From positions 186,001-250,000 of the forward strand of contig CAVWAL010000014.1 of NCBI GenBank assembly GCA_963752935.1: a stretch of 64,000 nucleotides of DNA, written 5' to 3'. Positions 16,893-26,108 of the stretch are shown piece after piece. The stretch's first letter is position 1, and each line of letters starts with the position of its first letter. The notes under the pieces were generated by a model. The model did no database searches and was not told the DNA's origin. It was given only the letters and a program-made list of their open reading frames with translations. The position numbers and the translations under genes were made by a program. Source of the DNA: RI-153 sp963752935. GTDB lineage: Bacteria > Chloroflexota > Anaerolineae > Caldilineales > Caldilineaceae.

Positions 16893-17507
16893 TCAGCCGC
16901 TTCTGGTCTCCTTATTGACGAGGGCGCCGGCCGCTTTGGCGCGCTGGCGCCTGCGCCACCAAAGCCCGAGCAGGTAGACCAGCAGCACGACATCGAGTGT
17001 ATGTTCCAGCGGAGACACCAGCCACGCGTAATGCTCAACTTCCCAGTAGCTGACAGGGCTGGCGAAGCGATAGCTCCAATTGAAAGGGAACAAGAGCAGC
17101 GGCCCGTCGCTGTTGTGGGTGACAATATCCAGCATCGTATGCAACCCGGCGCCGACCGCCAACCAAAGCAGGTGCGGTCCCCACTTGTGCCGACGGAAGA
17201 TCCAGCCCAGAAGGCCGAGCGCCGCCAGGATCAACGGCGCATGAAAGAAATTGTGCCCAATGATCCAGACCGGATCGCGGTAGAAGAGATCGAAGTGCAT
17301 ATACTCCATCACCGACATCACCGTTTGATCGGGGGCGATCGGCGCAATCCACAGATAGTACGCCCAATAGACGAGCGTCAGCAGGGTGAACGGAATATCC
17401 GGCAGCACAGAACCGATCAGCAGCGCCCTGGCGTGCACCGGGAGACCTCGTCGCTGTAAGGGTCGATTGAGTGCGGCGGTGATTAGAAAGTGTGAGTAAG
17501 TCTGCAT
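16893..17507 (-). CDS. Membrane-bound YdjM/DUF457-like metal-dependent hydrolase
   Basis: A 204-residue membrane protein with the histidine/aspartate pattern of the YdjM/LexA-binding membrane-hydrolase group. It has an early TYSHFLIT, then GSVLPDIPF, an internal HNFFHAPLI and GAGLHTMLDIVTH, between four or five hydrophobic helices (LILAALGLLGWIF, LLWLAVGAGL, TLDVVLLVYLLGLWW). The family is predicted to bind metal within the membrane; the substrate is unknown. AAGGA lies four bases before the ATG, so the start is good. A basic tail (RRRQRAKAAG) ends it. It is monocistronic, flanked by a terminator hairpin on one side and a divergent lipoprotein gene on the other. Confidence 0.75.
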   Translation of the reverse strand: MQTYSHFLITAALNRPLQRRGLPVHARALLIGSVLPDIPFTLLTLVYWAYYLWIAPIAPDQTVMSVMEYMHFDLFYRDPVWIIGHNFFHAPLILAALGLLGWIFRRHKWGPHLLWLAVGAGLHTMLDIVTHNSDGPLLLFPFNWSYRFASPVSYWEVEHYAWLVSPLEHTLDVVLLVYLLGLWWRRRQRAKAAGALVNKETRSG

Positions 17508-17757
17508 GAGATCCTTCTGGAGTGGGTCGGCAGAAAAGTCGTTTCTTTTCTACTCGACCGCGTGTGATAGGTGATACCAATGGCCGGCACTGCTGCCCAA
17601 GCCAGTATAGCATTCACCATACCCAATCACGCGGTGGTGTGGATAGAATGCGTTTCGGACACTTATCGGACGCGCAGCGTGTATGCTTGATTCAGGTTGG
17701 GACGGCGCAGACGTTCCAGCGACGATCAGTCAAATCACCATGCGTAAGGGAAAACCC

Positions 17758-19758
17758 GTGAACCAGATCCAACGCCTACTGCTCCTCACCTTGTCGATAT
17801 TGACCCTCAGCGGCTGTGCCGTGTCGCGCCCACTCGCCGGGCGTGTCGCGCCGGCCTGGGCGCAGATACTGACCCAATCGGGGCCGGAATCCGCGCAATT
17901 GGCCGTGCAACTCGGCCGGGCGGTCGAAGAGTCGGCCCGCCACAGGGCGCCATCATCGGCCCTGCCTGGTGGCGCAACCGTCTGTCCCTTCGTCAGCTTT
18001 GACGAAGCCATCACCATTGCCATGGAGGTTGTGCCGACCACGATGGACGGAGACGCCGGTTTTTGTGGCTACGGTGGATTGGTCGCCAGGATGCTAGAGG
18101 ATGCAGATCCGCTGGCTCTGGGCACCACGTACGGCGTTGCCGCCGGCTTCCTGACCGGCGACACCGCGCTCAGCTTCTTTCAACGCATGGCAACGGCGCT
18201 CAACCAGGACACGGGCCAGGCCAATCAAGATGTCTATGCCACCTTGATGGCCATGCTCTCTGAAGGCGACCTGACCTATGCCGTAGCGGGGTTGAACGAA
18301 ACGCTCCTCGCTGTTGACGATTGGATCACCTTCGACTTAGGCGAGGAAGGCAGCTTCCCCGGCATGGCCTTTGTTCGCCCCGAGGCCGATGGTGGACCCT
18401 TTATTATGTTTGTCGGCCGCGACCTCGAGCAACGCACACTCCTGGTCGTGGCCCATGTCGGCGAAGATAGCTACCCGACTCTGGTGATGCAGGGGCTGTA
18501 TGGCATCGCCGACCGCCTTGTCAGCGGCGATGGCCTGATCGAGTTCGACGACGCTGTACCGCAGCGAAATTCGGCCTGTTCCTATCTGAGCCCGGCCTAC
18601 GCTGAAGCCATCCTGGGCGGCGCCGCCGAAAACTTCGAGGCGACGGCAGATCAATGTGGCTACTACCTCGAACACGATTCCGAAGTGCAGGAAGCCTTCT
18701 CCTCTGCCATGTTGCTCTTTGCCCGCGGAGACGAGGCCGTCGGCTATCTCGACCAACTTGCCGCAGACCTCGAGGGCGAGTCGGTTAGCGTCGACCCGAC
18801 AGCCCGAGAGCCCATCGACGAATTCCTGGCGCAGGGCGATCTGCGTGGCGCGCTCAGCCTGATTCCTGATTTCGCAGCACGGCAGACGACGCTGCAGATC
18901 ACGAGCCGGCCCGACGTCGGCGACACCGTACTCTATGTTACCCTGGTCGTGGATAGCACCACCGTACACACCCTGGTTGCCGTCCACCCCAACGGCGACC
19001 TCATCCTTCTCAATGCAAGTCTCTTTCAGTCGCAGGATCAAGCGCGCGCTGACTCGCTGCTGGCGGCTATCATGCAAGAACTCCTGGCAAGTGAGGGCGT
19101 GGCCGGCGTGGCGCCGGATACCATCATCAGCGCTCCCGCCGACCCTGCACCGGTTGTGCAGAGCACGCCCCCTGCCCCTGTCATCAGCCCCGAAGAGCGA
19201 TTGGACAGTTGCTACGGCTTGCAACCAGAGGACGCCGAAGCGGTGTTGGGTGAGGCCGTCTCGCCAGAATTCACCATCGACGGCAGCTATGGCTATTGTA
19301 TCTATGCCGGCGTGGCCGCCGATGCCACATCCCGACAGGACGATCTGCTGCCGCCGGCCGGCCCACTGGGCGCTCACCCCTATCTGGCGGTCACTGTCTC
19401 GCCGGTCGGGTCTGCTACCGATCCCATCATGTATCTGGCCTATGCCATCCTCGACCGCGACCATGCACGGCTCAACGCCTTCCTGGGTGACTTCTACGGC
19501 AGCGCTGCCCTCGCCGAACTGGCCACCGCAGAGAGCGGGCGCCCCAACTTGAGCCGGGAATTCCTGGCCGAAGTCGGCGACGGCGCCCTCTGGTACTGGC
19601 AAGAAAGCACAACCGGCGGGCATCTGGCCGGCATCTACGCCCTATCGGGCGCACAGCGCGTGGTGGTGCAGACCCTGGTCGACGCCACCCGCAGCCAGGA
19701 CGACGTACGCAGCGCCCTGGTGGACCTGGTAAACCGGCTCATGCTCGACACCCAGTAA
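17758..19758 (+). CDS. Lipoprotein with three Cys-bounded repeat modules
   Basis: About 666 residues. I prefer the GTG at 17758 (AAGGG seven bases upstream), giving MNQIQRLLLLTLSILTLSGC, a clean lipobox. ATGs at 17740 and 17683 are in-frame alternatives. The mature part has three related modules, each opening with Cys, an (E/Y)AxxI/VL helix and a second Cys plus Tyr/Gly: CPFVSFDEAITIA...FCGYGG, CSYLSPAYAEAILGG...CGYYLE and CYGLQPEDAEAVLGE...YCIYAG. Long acidic regions with alternating strand-like stretches (LVVAHVGEDSYPTLV) separate them. The C-x-EA-x-G-x-C-x-Y pattern recalls DUF3558-type actinobacterial lipoproteins, a resemblance rather than an assignment. Expected location is the outer face of the membrane; function unknown. 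Confidence 0.82.
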   Translation: MNQIQRLLLLTLSILTLSGCAVSRPLAGRVAPAWAQILTQSGPESAQLAVQLGRAVEESARHRAPSSALPGGATVCPFVSFDEAITIAMEVVPTTMDGDAGFCGYGGLVARMLEDADPLALGTTYGVAAGFLTGDTALSFFQRMATALNQDTGQANQDVYATLMAMLSEGDLTYAVAGLNETLLAVDDWITFDLGEEGSFPGMAFVRPEADGGPFIMFVGRDLEQRTLLVVAHVGEDSYPTLVMQGLYGIADRLVSGDGLIEFDDAVPQRNSACSYLSPAYAEAILGGAAENFEATADQCGYYLEHDSEVQEAFSSAMLLFARGDEAVGYLDQLAADLEGESVSVDPTAREPIDEFLAQGDLRGALSLIPDFAARQTTLQITSRPDVGDTVLYVTLVVDSTTVHTLVAVHPNGDLILLNASLFQSQDQARADSLLAAIMQELLASEGVAGVAPDTIISAPADPAPVVQSTPPAPVISPEERLDSCYGLQPEDAEAVLGEAVSPEFTIDGSYGYCIYAGVAADATSRQDDLLPPAGPLGAHPYLAVTVSPVGSATDPIMYLAYAILDRDHARLNAFLGDFYGSAALAELATAESGRPNLSREFLAEVGDGALWYWQESTTGGHLAGIYALSGAQRVVVQTLVDATRSQDDVRSALVDLVNRLMLDTQ

Positions 19759-19788
19759 GCCACAGCACGCCAACCCAGAACTGACGGG

Positions 19789-19831
19789 CATGGAGGCCTC
19801 TCCCCACCCAGCTTAGGGATGGGCCTCCATG
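19789..19831 (+). terminator. Hairpin downstream of the lipoprotein gene
   Basis: CATGGAGGCC (19789-19798) pairs with GGCCTCCATG (19822-19831), 30 bases after the lipoprotein stop. The loop is long, with some further CCC/GGG pairing, and no clear T-run follows. Confidence 0.4.
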
Positions 19832-20025
19832 TCCATCCAATCCCCTTCGCCATCCTTCTCGCCCGCCGACCCGAAACGGATCGGCATAGAGGCCCCTCCC
19901 ACCATCCTCATCATCCCATCATCTCCCCTTCTCCCCTTCGCGTTTCTACGTTCGCCCTCACCCGCCTTCGCTGCTATACTAAAGCCTCCCACTGTTTCCA
20001 CCCATCACCGCCAGGAGATCCTCAT

Positions 20026-21192
20026 ATGTCCGATCCGATCATCACCAAATTTGAAGTGCATCAGTGGAAGTCCAGCCTGAAGGACATGGGCTACGACTAC
20101 AACGGCTTCAACCTCGTCTACGAGCCCGGGGGCAGCGCACCCACCGGCGGCTATATTCTGAAAGTGTTCACCGACCAGGGCATTGTGGGTGAATATGCCG
20201 GAGGCAGCAGCCTGGATTACGCCTCACTGGCCCGCTTTGCGCCGTACCTGATCGGCAAGAGCGCGCTGGAACGCGAACGGATCTTTAGCGACGTCAACCG
20301 GGCCTTGCGCCAGGTCGCCCGCATCGGCCTGGCCCCCGTCGACATCGCCCTCTGGGACATCGCCGGCAAACTCTTCAACGTGCCTATCTACAAACTATTG
20401 GGCGGCTACAAAGAGAGCATTCCCTGTTACGCCAGCACCTATCACGGAGACCATCAGCCGGACGGCCTCTCCACGCCCGAAGCCTTCGCCGACTTCGCCG
20501 AGCAATGCCTGGACCTGGGCTACCCTGCCTTCAAGATCCACGGCTGGGGCCGCGCACCCATCCGCCAGGAGATTGCCAACGTCCATGCCGTCGGCAAGCG
20601 GGTGGGCGGCAAGATGGATCTGATGCTGGACCCGGCCTGTGAGTACATCACCTTTGGTGATGCGCTGAAAGTGGGTTGGGCCTGCGACGAAGAGCGCTTC
20701 TTCTGGTACGAAGACGCCTTCCGCGATGGCGGCACCTCTCAGTTCGCCCACCGCAAACTACGCCAGTTGATCAGAACCCCTCTGCTGCAAACCGAGCACA
20801 TCCGCTCGTTGGAACCGCACATGGACTTTGTGATCAACGAGGCGACGGACTTTGTGCGCGGGGATGTGGGCTACGACGGCATCACCGGCGTGATGAAGAT
20901 CGCGCACGCCTGCGAGGGGTTGGGCATCGACGTCGAGTTTCACGGCCCCGGCCCGGCCCAACGCCAGTGCATGGCCGCCATTCGCAACACCAACTACTAC
21001 GAAATGGGGCTGCTCCATCCCAAGGCCCCGGCCAGCCACGAGCCCAACCTCTTCCTCGACTACCAGGACGACCTCACCGCCATCGACGGCCAGGGCCATG
21101 TGCCGATTCCGCAAGGAGCGGGGCTGGGCGTGCAGATCAACTGGGATTGGGTCGAGAAGAATCGGGTCGGCGTGGTGGAATACGGGGTCTAG
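20026..21192 (+). CDS. Enolase-superfamily enzyme (mandelate racemase / muconate-lactonizing type)
   Basis: A 388-residue protein with the two-domain enolase-superfamily layout. A capping domain (residues 1-125) contains APVDIALWDIAGKLFNVPIYKLLGG. The barrel has FKIHGWG (the K-x-H variant of the K-x-K strand), LMLDPACEY (first metal Asp), FFWYEDAFRDGG (Glu in the next strand), LLQTEH and, near the end, DVEFHGPGPAQ (His). It would abstract a proton alpha to a carboxylate, probably of a sugar acid. The start is at 20026, with AGGAG eight bases before ATG; the frame is open further upstream but that part looks non-coding. It stands alone, followed by a strong terminator, so its pathway is not revealed by neighbours. 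Confidence 0.88.
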   Translation: MSDPIITKFEVHQWKSSLKDMGYDYNGFNLVYEPGGSAPTGGYILKVFTDQGIVGEYAGGSSLDYASLARFAPYLIGKSALERERIFSDVNRALRQVARIGLAPVDIALWDIAGKLFNVPIYKLLGGYKESIPCYASTYHGDHQPDGLSTPEAFADFAEQCLDLGYPAFKIHGWGRAPIRQEIANVHAVGKRVGGKMDLMLDPACEYITFGDALKVGWACDEERFFWYEDAFRDGGTSQFAHRKLRQLIRTPLLQTEHIRSLEPHMDFVINEATDFVRGDVGYDGITGVMKIAHACEGLGIDVEFHGPGPAQRQCMAAIRNTNYYEMGLLHPKAPASHEPNLFLDYQDDLTAIDGQGHVPIPQGAGLGVQINWDWVEKNRVGVVEYGV

Positions 21193-21254
21193 GTCGTTGG
21201 TGTTCTGGCCCGCGCTGGCACCTGACGCTGAAGGGTGACGGTCGATTGATCAAA

Positions 21255-21287
21255 AAACCCGGTGGGTAGTCACTACCCACCGGGTTT
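21255..21287. terminator. Bidirectional intrinsic terminator, 16-bp perfect stem
   Basis: AAACCCGGTGGGTAGT, one base, then its exact reverse complement. An A-run precedes it and a short T/C tract follows. It lies between the convergent genes ending at 21192 and 21395. Confidence 0.9.
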
Positions 21288-21394
21288 CTCTTGACGGCCA
21301 AAGGCTACGGAATACAGATCGACAGTACAGCCCTGGGGCGCCGGAAAGAGTCGTTCGCCCCCAATTCGACGTCCACTTCGACATCCACCCTCGA

Positions 21395-22102
21395 TCAGGA
21401 ACTTTCGGCGCGCTCTTTGAACGTGAGCAGCATCTTTCGTTCCATAATGAACTGGACGAAGTAGGTCAGTTTGATGGGCATGAGCGCTTCCATCTGCATG
21501 TTTGAGCGCAGCAACAGCCGCGTCGATCCGTCCGGTTGCGGCTGGAGGACGAACTGCCAGGTGTCGACGCAGGCTTCGTCCGTCTGGCCTTCCATGCCAA
21601 AGCACAGTAGCACGGCCTCGTCCTGGCGAAGTTCCTGCACATACAACCCCGGCCCCGGGTTCAGCACGAACTCCTTGGGGGTGAAGCGCCAGAAGTCGCC
21701 GACCTGGGCGTTTTGATAGTCGGGCACGATGCGATCGGTGCTGTTCACCTTGAGCCCGAAGAGATTTTCGAGCCAGTCGTAGCTGTACATGCCGCCCCGA
21801 TCCACCCCGATCTGGAGCAACCACGGGTAGATCTGGGCAGGGGTCGCCTGCACCGTGATCCCCTTGGTCGAGCGCAGATTCGCGTTAGGCACCAGATCAT
21901 CACCGGGCAGCGCCGCACTGATTTCAGTGCCGGTTGCTCCCCAACTCTGCATCCACGGCCACAGCCACGTCAGGTAGCCAAAGACGACGACGGCCACAGC
22001 AGCAACCAGACTCAGGACAACACGCAGCAGTCGTCCCCATCGGCGCGGGCGAATCGAGCGTCCCGCGCTCGGCAAAACAGATTGTGCACTCGGCATGCTC
22101 AC
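21395..22102 (-). CDS. Membrane-anchored SRPBCC-like protein
   Basis: A 235-residue protein: basic N-terminus, one transmembrane helix (VVLSLVAAVAVVVFGYLTWLWPW), then a soluble domain of about 150 residues. The domain begins VQATPAQIYPWLLQIGVDRGGMYSYDWLENLFGLK and continues with VVPDY/VGDFWRF and a strand series (DTWQFVLQPQPDGSTRLLLRS). This is the SRPBCC (START-like) fold pattern, which binds hydrophobic ligands. The start at 22102 is GTG, with AAGGA eight bases ahead; an ATG two codons later is an alternative. It is the third gene of a minus-strand operon with an ABC-2 exporter (32-base gap). It may receive or sense the exported lipid or antibiotic, which is inference from position. Confidence 0.72.
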   Translation of the reverse strand: MSMPSAQSVLPSAGRSIRPRRWGRLLRVVLSLVAAVAVVVFGYLTWLWPWMQSWGATGTEISAALPGDDLVPNANLRSTKGITVQATPAQIYPWLLQIGVDRGGMYSYDWLENLFGLKVNSTDRIVPDYQNAQVGDFWRFTPKEFVLNPGPGLYVQELRQDEAVLLCFGMEGQTDEACVDTWQFVLQPQPDGSTRLLLRSNMQMEALMPIKLTYFVQFIMERKMLLTFKERAESS

Positions 22103-22134
22103 GCTGATCTTCCTTTTGATTGAGAAGTGACAGA

Positions 22135-22944
22135 TTAGACGATCAAAATCCAGGCGGCGTAGGGCACCAGTGCCAGCAACGCCAACGCCATTTTCGCTCG
22201 CGGTTCAGTCGTGCGGTTGTCCCATTGGAAGAGTTGCAACGCCAGCACAAAGGCCGTGATCCCCCCCACAAACAGCGTCAAGATCGATCCCCAGGGGTAA
22301 AAACTGGCCGTCCCGCCCATGGCCAGGCCGGTGAATGCGTTCATGGCGTGGGTAGGGGGCAGGAGCAGGGCAATCTTGCCGGCGGCTTCGGGCAACATGC
22401 TAAACGGAAGCATGATGCCGCCAATGATCATCGAGGGCAGGAAGATCGCCTGCGAAAACAGGATCGTCAGCCGTGTGCTGGGTGAGACAACCCCGATCAG
22501 CACGCTCAGCCCGGCAAGAGCCACCGCAGTCGCGATCACAATCAGGACAAAGACGGGGATGTCCACCGGCATCGGTGCGTTGAAGAGAAGCGGCGCGCTG
22601 ATCAGGATGATCAGGGCGACCACCAGGGTGTGCAGAACCGTGGACAGCGCCGGAATCAGCAGGATGTTCAGCGCCGGCACACCGTTGATCTTGTAACTGC
22701 GAAAGATGCCTGCTTCCCGCGCGCTCACCAGCGGATCGGGCATACCCAACAGCGTCGCCGCCAAAAGCCCAAAGACCGTCATGGACGGAATGATCGTCTC
22801 CCGGAAGAGTGGGTTGACCGCAGGCATGATCAGGCTCATCATCAGGTAGAGGCCCAACGGGAAGAGATAATTCATTAACAGCAGATTCTTGTTGCGGATA
22901 CCCGTGCGGAATTCAAAGGCAAAGTGGGTGGCAAAAGCAGTCAT
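22135..22944 (-). CDS. ABC-2 type transporter permease
   Basis: A 269-residue integral membrane protein with six hydrophobic segments and the ABC-2 signatures MNYLFPLGLYLMMSLIMP, FGLLAATLLGMPDPLVSAREAGIFRSYKINGVP (amphipathic coupling region) and IFLPSMIIGGIMLPFSMLP. It forms the membrane channel for the ATPase encoded just upstream, whose TGA overlaps this ATG by four bases. Substrates of this family include antibiotics, lipids and polysaccharides; none can be singled out here. Confidence 0.9.
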   Translation of the reverse strand: MTAFATHFAFEFRTGIRNKNLLLMNYLFPLGLYLMMSLIMPAVNPLFRETIIPSMTVFGLLAATLLGMPDPLVSAREAGIFRSYKINGVPALNILLIPALSTVLHTLVVALIILISAPLLFNAPMPVDIPVFVLIVIATAVALAGLSVLIGVVSPSTRLTILFSQAIFLPSMIIGGIMLPFSMLPEAAGKIALLLPPTHAMNAFTGLAMGGTASFYPWGSILTLFVGGITAFVLALQLFQWDNRTTEPRAKMALALLALVPYAAWILIV

Positions 22945-23855
22945 ACGGCCCCTCCGTTGGTCAGTTCCAGGAATCGATCCTCGAGCGATGGGCGTTCCAC
23001 GCGCAGATCGATCAACGTGTCTCCCTGCGTTTGCACATAGGCAATCAAGTCGGACACCGTCTGCCCAATATCCGTGCTAAAGTAAATCGCATAGTCCTCT
23101 TTGACTGACTGCCGGCTGACGGCGGGGAAGGTGTGATGGTTCGCCAGCAAAGAGGCGGCCTTGGTGTTGACAGAGACTTTGGTCAGCCCTGCCCCCGTCG
23201 CCGTGATCGCCAGCGGTGTATCCATTGCCACCAACTTGCCCTGCAGCAAAATGGCCACTCGATCCGACAGTTCTTCCGCTTCGGCCATATCATGCGTGGC
23301 AAGCACAATGGTGGTGCCCTGCTCCTTCAGCTCGCGCATCAGGTTGTGCAGCTCCACACGCGACGCCACATCCAGCCCCGCCGTGGGTTCGTCGAGGAAA
23401 ACGACCGGAGGCCGATGCACGACCGCCAACGCCAGGGCCAGGCGCCGCTGCTGTCCCGTCGACAACCCCTGGAACTCGACATGCCGCTTGTCATGCAGAC
23501 CGAGCCGTTCAAAGAGATCGAAGCGCGGAGCGACGCCGTGGTACGCGCAGAACAACTTCATGGCCTCGTCAGCCGTGATGCCGCCGGGCAGCCCACCCGA
23601 CTGCAACTGGACGCCGATCAGATTGCGCAGTTTCTTGGGTTCTGTGGTCGGGTTTACCCCGGCCACGCGCACCAATCCACTGTCGGGCACGCGCAAACCC
23701 TCCAGGCTTTCCAACGTGCTGGTTTTCCCGGCGCCATTCGGCCCCAGCAGGCCAAAAATCTCACCTTCTTGCACCGAAAAGGAAATGTTGTCCACCGCCA
23801 CAAAGTCAGCATAGTGCTTACTGAAGCCCAGCACATCGATCATCGATCCGGCCAT
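22941..23855 (-). CDS. ABC transporter ATP-binding protein (ABC-2 / CcmA-like)
   Basis: A 304-residue ATPase. Walker A is GPNGAGKTST, Q-loop VQLQSGGLPG, signature LSTGQQRRLALALAV, Walker B VVFLDEPTAGLD and H-loop LATHDMAEAEE. A C-terminal about 80-residue extension (ITATGAGLTKVSVN...) is typical of drug/lipid ABC-2 exporters. The open frame starts at 23984, but 23855 is preferred because GGAGG lies five bases upstream and the protein then opens with SMIDVLGFSKHYADF. It overlaps the permease start by four bases and heads a three-gene operon (ATPase, permease, SRPBCC protein). Confidence 0.93.
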   Translation of the reverse strand: MAGSMIDVLGFSKHYADFVAVDNISFSVQEGEIFGLLGPNGAGKTSTLESLEGLRVPDSGLVRVAGVNPTTEPKKLRNLIGVQLQSGGLPGGITADEAMKLFCAYHGVAPRFDLFERLGLHDKRHVEFQGLSTGQQRRLALALAVVHRPPVVFLDEPTAGLDVASRVELHNLMRELKEQGTTIVLATHDMAEAEELSDRVAILLQGKLVAMDTPLAITATGAGLTKVSVNTKAASLLANHHTFPAVSRQSVKEDYAIYFSTDIGQTVSDLIAYVQTQGDTLIDLRVERPSLEDRFLELTNGGAV

Positions 23856-24130
23856 TGCGACCTCCGTTTGGTTTACAGGCACATGTCTTTGATTGTGACG
23901 CCTTCCGTGTGAATTGTCATCGGACAAGAGGCCGGTCACCTCTCCTTCTTTTGTGGTAGAAAACAGTGGGCTATCCGGCAACATATCTTGAGACGGTGCA
24001 GGCGGGCAGCCCGGTTTGGGTTGCCCAATTTGTGCTTCCCCGCTACACTGTACACTCGAAAGCTACCTGAACGAGCATCCCTCACTGTCTGATCCCCGCT
24101 CGTTATCATACATTTGCAAAGGACAACCCG
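23856..24130. other. Divergent promoter region
   Basis: A 275-base gap between the divergently transcribed ABC operon and pepF. A TATCAT-like -10 at 24104-24109 precedes the pepF ribosome site (AAAGGA). No strong -35 is recognised. Confidence 0.4.
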
Positions 24131-25957
24131 ATGGAAAGTAACACCCTTCTCCTGCGTAAGGATGCACCGCCCGAAAGTCAATGGGACATACACCACGTCT
24201 TCGCCTCTTGGGAGGAGTGGGCAGCAGAGTTCGATGCCGTCAAGGCACTGATCCCGCAGATCCAATCGTTTGTGGGGCGGCTGAGCGAAGGGCCGGCAGT
24301 CGTGGCCGATTGGATGGATCTGGCCGCCGAGGTGCACCGGCGCTCGCTTCGTCTGCGCCTGTACCCCTACATGCACACCGTAGTGAATCACGGCGACACG
24401 CAGGCCAAGGGCAATCTGAGCCAGGTGCTGGGGCTGTTGGCGCAGCTAGACGCCGCCGCTGCTTTTGCCGAACCAGAGATGCTGGCATTGGGCGACGGTG
24501 TCGCCGCGGATGCGACCCATCCCTTGTTTGTGTGGGCAGAAGAGGACGAGCGGCTGGCGCCCTACGCCCACTATTTTGATGACCTGCTCCGTCAGCGCAC
24601 CCACCGCCGCTCTCCTGAGGTAGAGGCGATCTTGGAGCGGCTGGTCGATCCATTCAGCGCCGTCTTCCAGACCTATGGCGAGTTGACCAACGCCGATCTT
24701 GTCTTCGGCGAGGCCGAGGACGGCGACGGCAAGCGTCATGCCATCACCCAATCCAATGAACGCACGTATCTACACAGCCCCGACCGCACGCTGCGGCGCA
24801 CGGCCTGGGAGCGGTACAGCGATGCCTATGTGCGCATGCAGAACACGCTGGCCGCCAATTACATTGCCCACGTCAAGCAATCGGTCTTCTCGGCGCGTGA
24901 GCGCGGCTATTCGTCCGTGCTGGAATCGATGCTCGATCCGCACGGCATCCCGCTGGAGGTCTTCCACAACTTGCTGGCAACCTTCCAAGAAAATCTGCCG
25001 GTCTGGCACCGCTATTGGGATGTGAAACGGCAGGCGTTGGGGCTGGATTCGATGCACCCCTACGACATCTGGGCGCCGCTTGCCAAAGACGCACCCAGCG
25101 TCCCCTACACGCAGGCCGTGGATTGGATCGTGGCCTCGTTGGCCCCCCTGGGTGAGGAATACACCACTACCTTGCGCCGCGCCTGCCTCGATGAAGGCTG
25201 GGTGGACTGGGCGCCCAACGCCGAGAAGCGGCAGGGCGCCCAGTCGTTGCGCGCCAAGAACACCCATCCCTTCCTCTGGCTCTCCTACGACGACAGCCTG
25301 AGCGCCGCCAGCACCCTGGCCCACGAGTTGGGCCACTCGCTGCACAGTCACCTCAGCGACCGCAACCAGCCGGACATTTACAGCGACTACAACATGTCCG
25401 CCGCCGAGACGGCGTCTAACTTCAATCAGGCCATGTTGCGCGCCTACCTGAGCCGTGAAAAGGCCGATGATGCCCTCTTCCAGTTGACGTCGATTACCGA
25501 GGCCATGGACAACTTCCACCGTTACTTCTTCATCATGCCCACGCTGGCCCGCTTTGAGCTGGCCGTTTACACACGCGCCGAGGAAGGCAAATCGCTCACC
25601 GTCGACTTCTTCAACCGTACCATGGCCGACCTCTTCGCCGAGGGCTACGGCGAGACCATGACCGATGACCGCACACGCACGGCCAGCACATGGGCGCAGT
25701 TTCTGCATCTCTACATGCCCTACTACACCTTTCAATACGCCGTCGGCATCAGCGCCGCCCAGGACATTTCCAGCCGCATTGTGGAGGGCAACGGCAACGC
25801 CGCCCAGGACTATCTGCGCTTCCTGCGCTCGGGCAGTTCGCTCTATCCCGTGCCTCTCTTTGAAATGGCAGGGGTCGACCTGCTCAGCCCGCAGCCTGTC
25901 GAGCGCGCCTTCGCCGTCCTCGGCGGCATCGTGGAACGGCTGGCCTCACTGACCTGA
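24131..25957 (+). CDS. pepF: Oligoendopeptidase F (M3 family zinc peptidase)
   Basis: A 608-residue cytoplasmic metallopeptidase that cleaves short peptides. The zinc site HELGH is at residues 398-402 (TLAHELGHSLHSHLSD), and the third ligand Glu follows about 25 residues later in YNMSAAETASNFNQAML. Other family blocks are NLSQVLGLLAQL, NAEKRQGAQ and ARFELAVYTRAEEGKSLTVDFFN. The length is normal for PepF. The start is ATG with AAAGGA eight bases upstream. It stands alone on the plus strand, convergent with the MerR gene; a complex palindrome at 26010-26090 separates them. Confidence 0.96.
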   Translation: MESNTLLLRKDAPPESQWDIHHVFASWEEWAAEFDAVKALIPQIQSFVGRLSEGPAVVADWMDLAAEVHRRSLRLRLYPYMHTVVNHGDTQAKGNLSQVLGLLAQLDAAAAFAEPEMLALGDGVAADATHPLFVWAEEDERLAPYAHYFDDLLRQRTHRRSPEVEAILERLVDPFSAVFQTYGELTNADLVFGEAEDGDGKRHAITQSNERTYLHSPDRTLRRTAWERYSDAYVRMQNTLAANYIAHVKQSVFSARERGYSSVLESMLDPHGIPLEVFHNLLATFQENLPVWHRYWDVKRQALGLDSMHPYDIWAPLAKDAPSVPYTQAVDWIVASLAPLGEEYTTTLRRACLDEGWVDWAPNAEKRQGAQSLRAKNTHPFLWLSYDDSLSAASTLAHELGHSLHSHLSDRNQPDIYSDYNMSAAETASNFNQAMLRAYLSREKADDALFQLTSITEAMDNFHRYFFIMPTLARFELAVYTRAEEGKSLTVDFFNRTMADLFAEGYGETMTDDRTRTASTWAQFLHLYMPYYTFQYAVGISAAQDISSRIVEGNGNAAQDYLRFLRSGSSLYPVPLFEMAGVDLLSPQPVERAFAVLGGIVERLASLT

Positions 25958-26009
25958 GTGATGCACCTACCGGCCCGCCGCCCTTGACCGACGCCGCCTG
26001 ACAGCCCAG

Positions 26010-26092
26010 CCGTAGCCGCACGCTATCAGCGTGCGGGTTTGCCCGACGAACTCACCGTCCTGTGGGCGACCCGCACGCTGATGGCAAGCTTC
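26010..26092. repeat. Palindromic intergenic repeat, CCGCACGCT-ATC-AGCGTGCGG family
   Basis: The 36 bases at 26010-26045 contain a 9-bp hairpin and match the reverse complement of 50647-50683 with about three differences. A second nested inverted repeat (GCGTGCGGGT / ACCCGCACGC) extends it to about 26087. It lies between convergent stops and may double as a terminator. A shorter relative is at 29956-29976. Confidence 0.75.
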
Positions 26093-26108
26093 ATACACCT
26101 GAGGATCG

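Noticed and set aside
19819..20025. 69-residue N-terminal extension of the enolase-superfamily gene
   Set aside because: The extension is His/Pro-rich translation of intergenic palindromic sequence. The ATG at 20026 has a proper AGGAG site and begins at the family's usual N-terminus.
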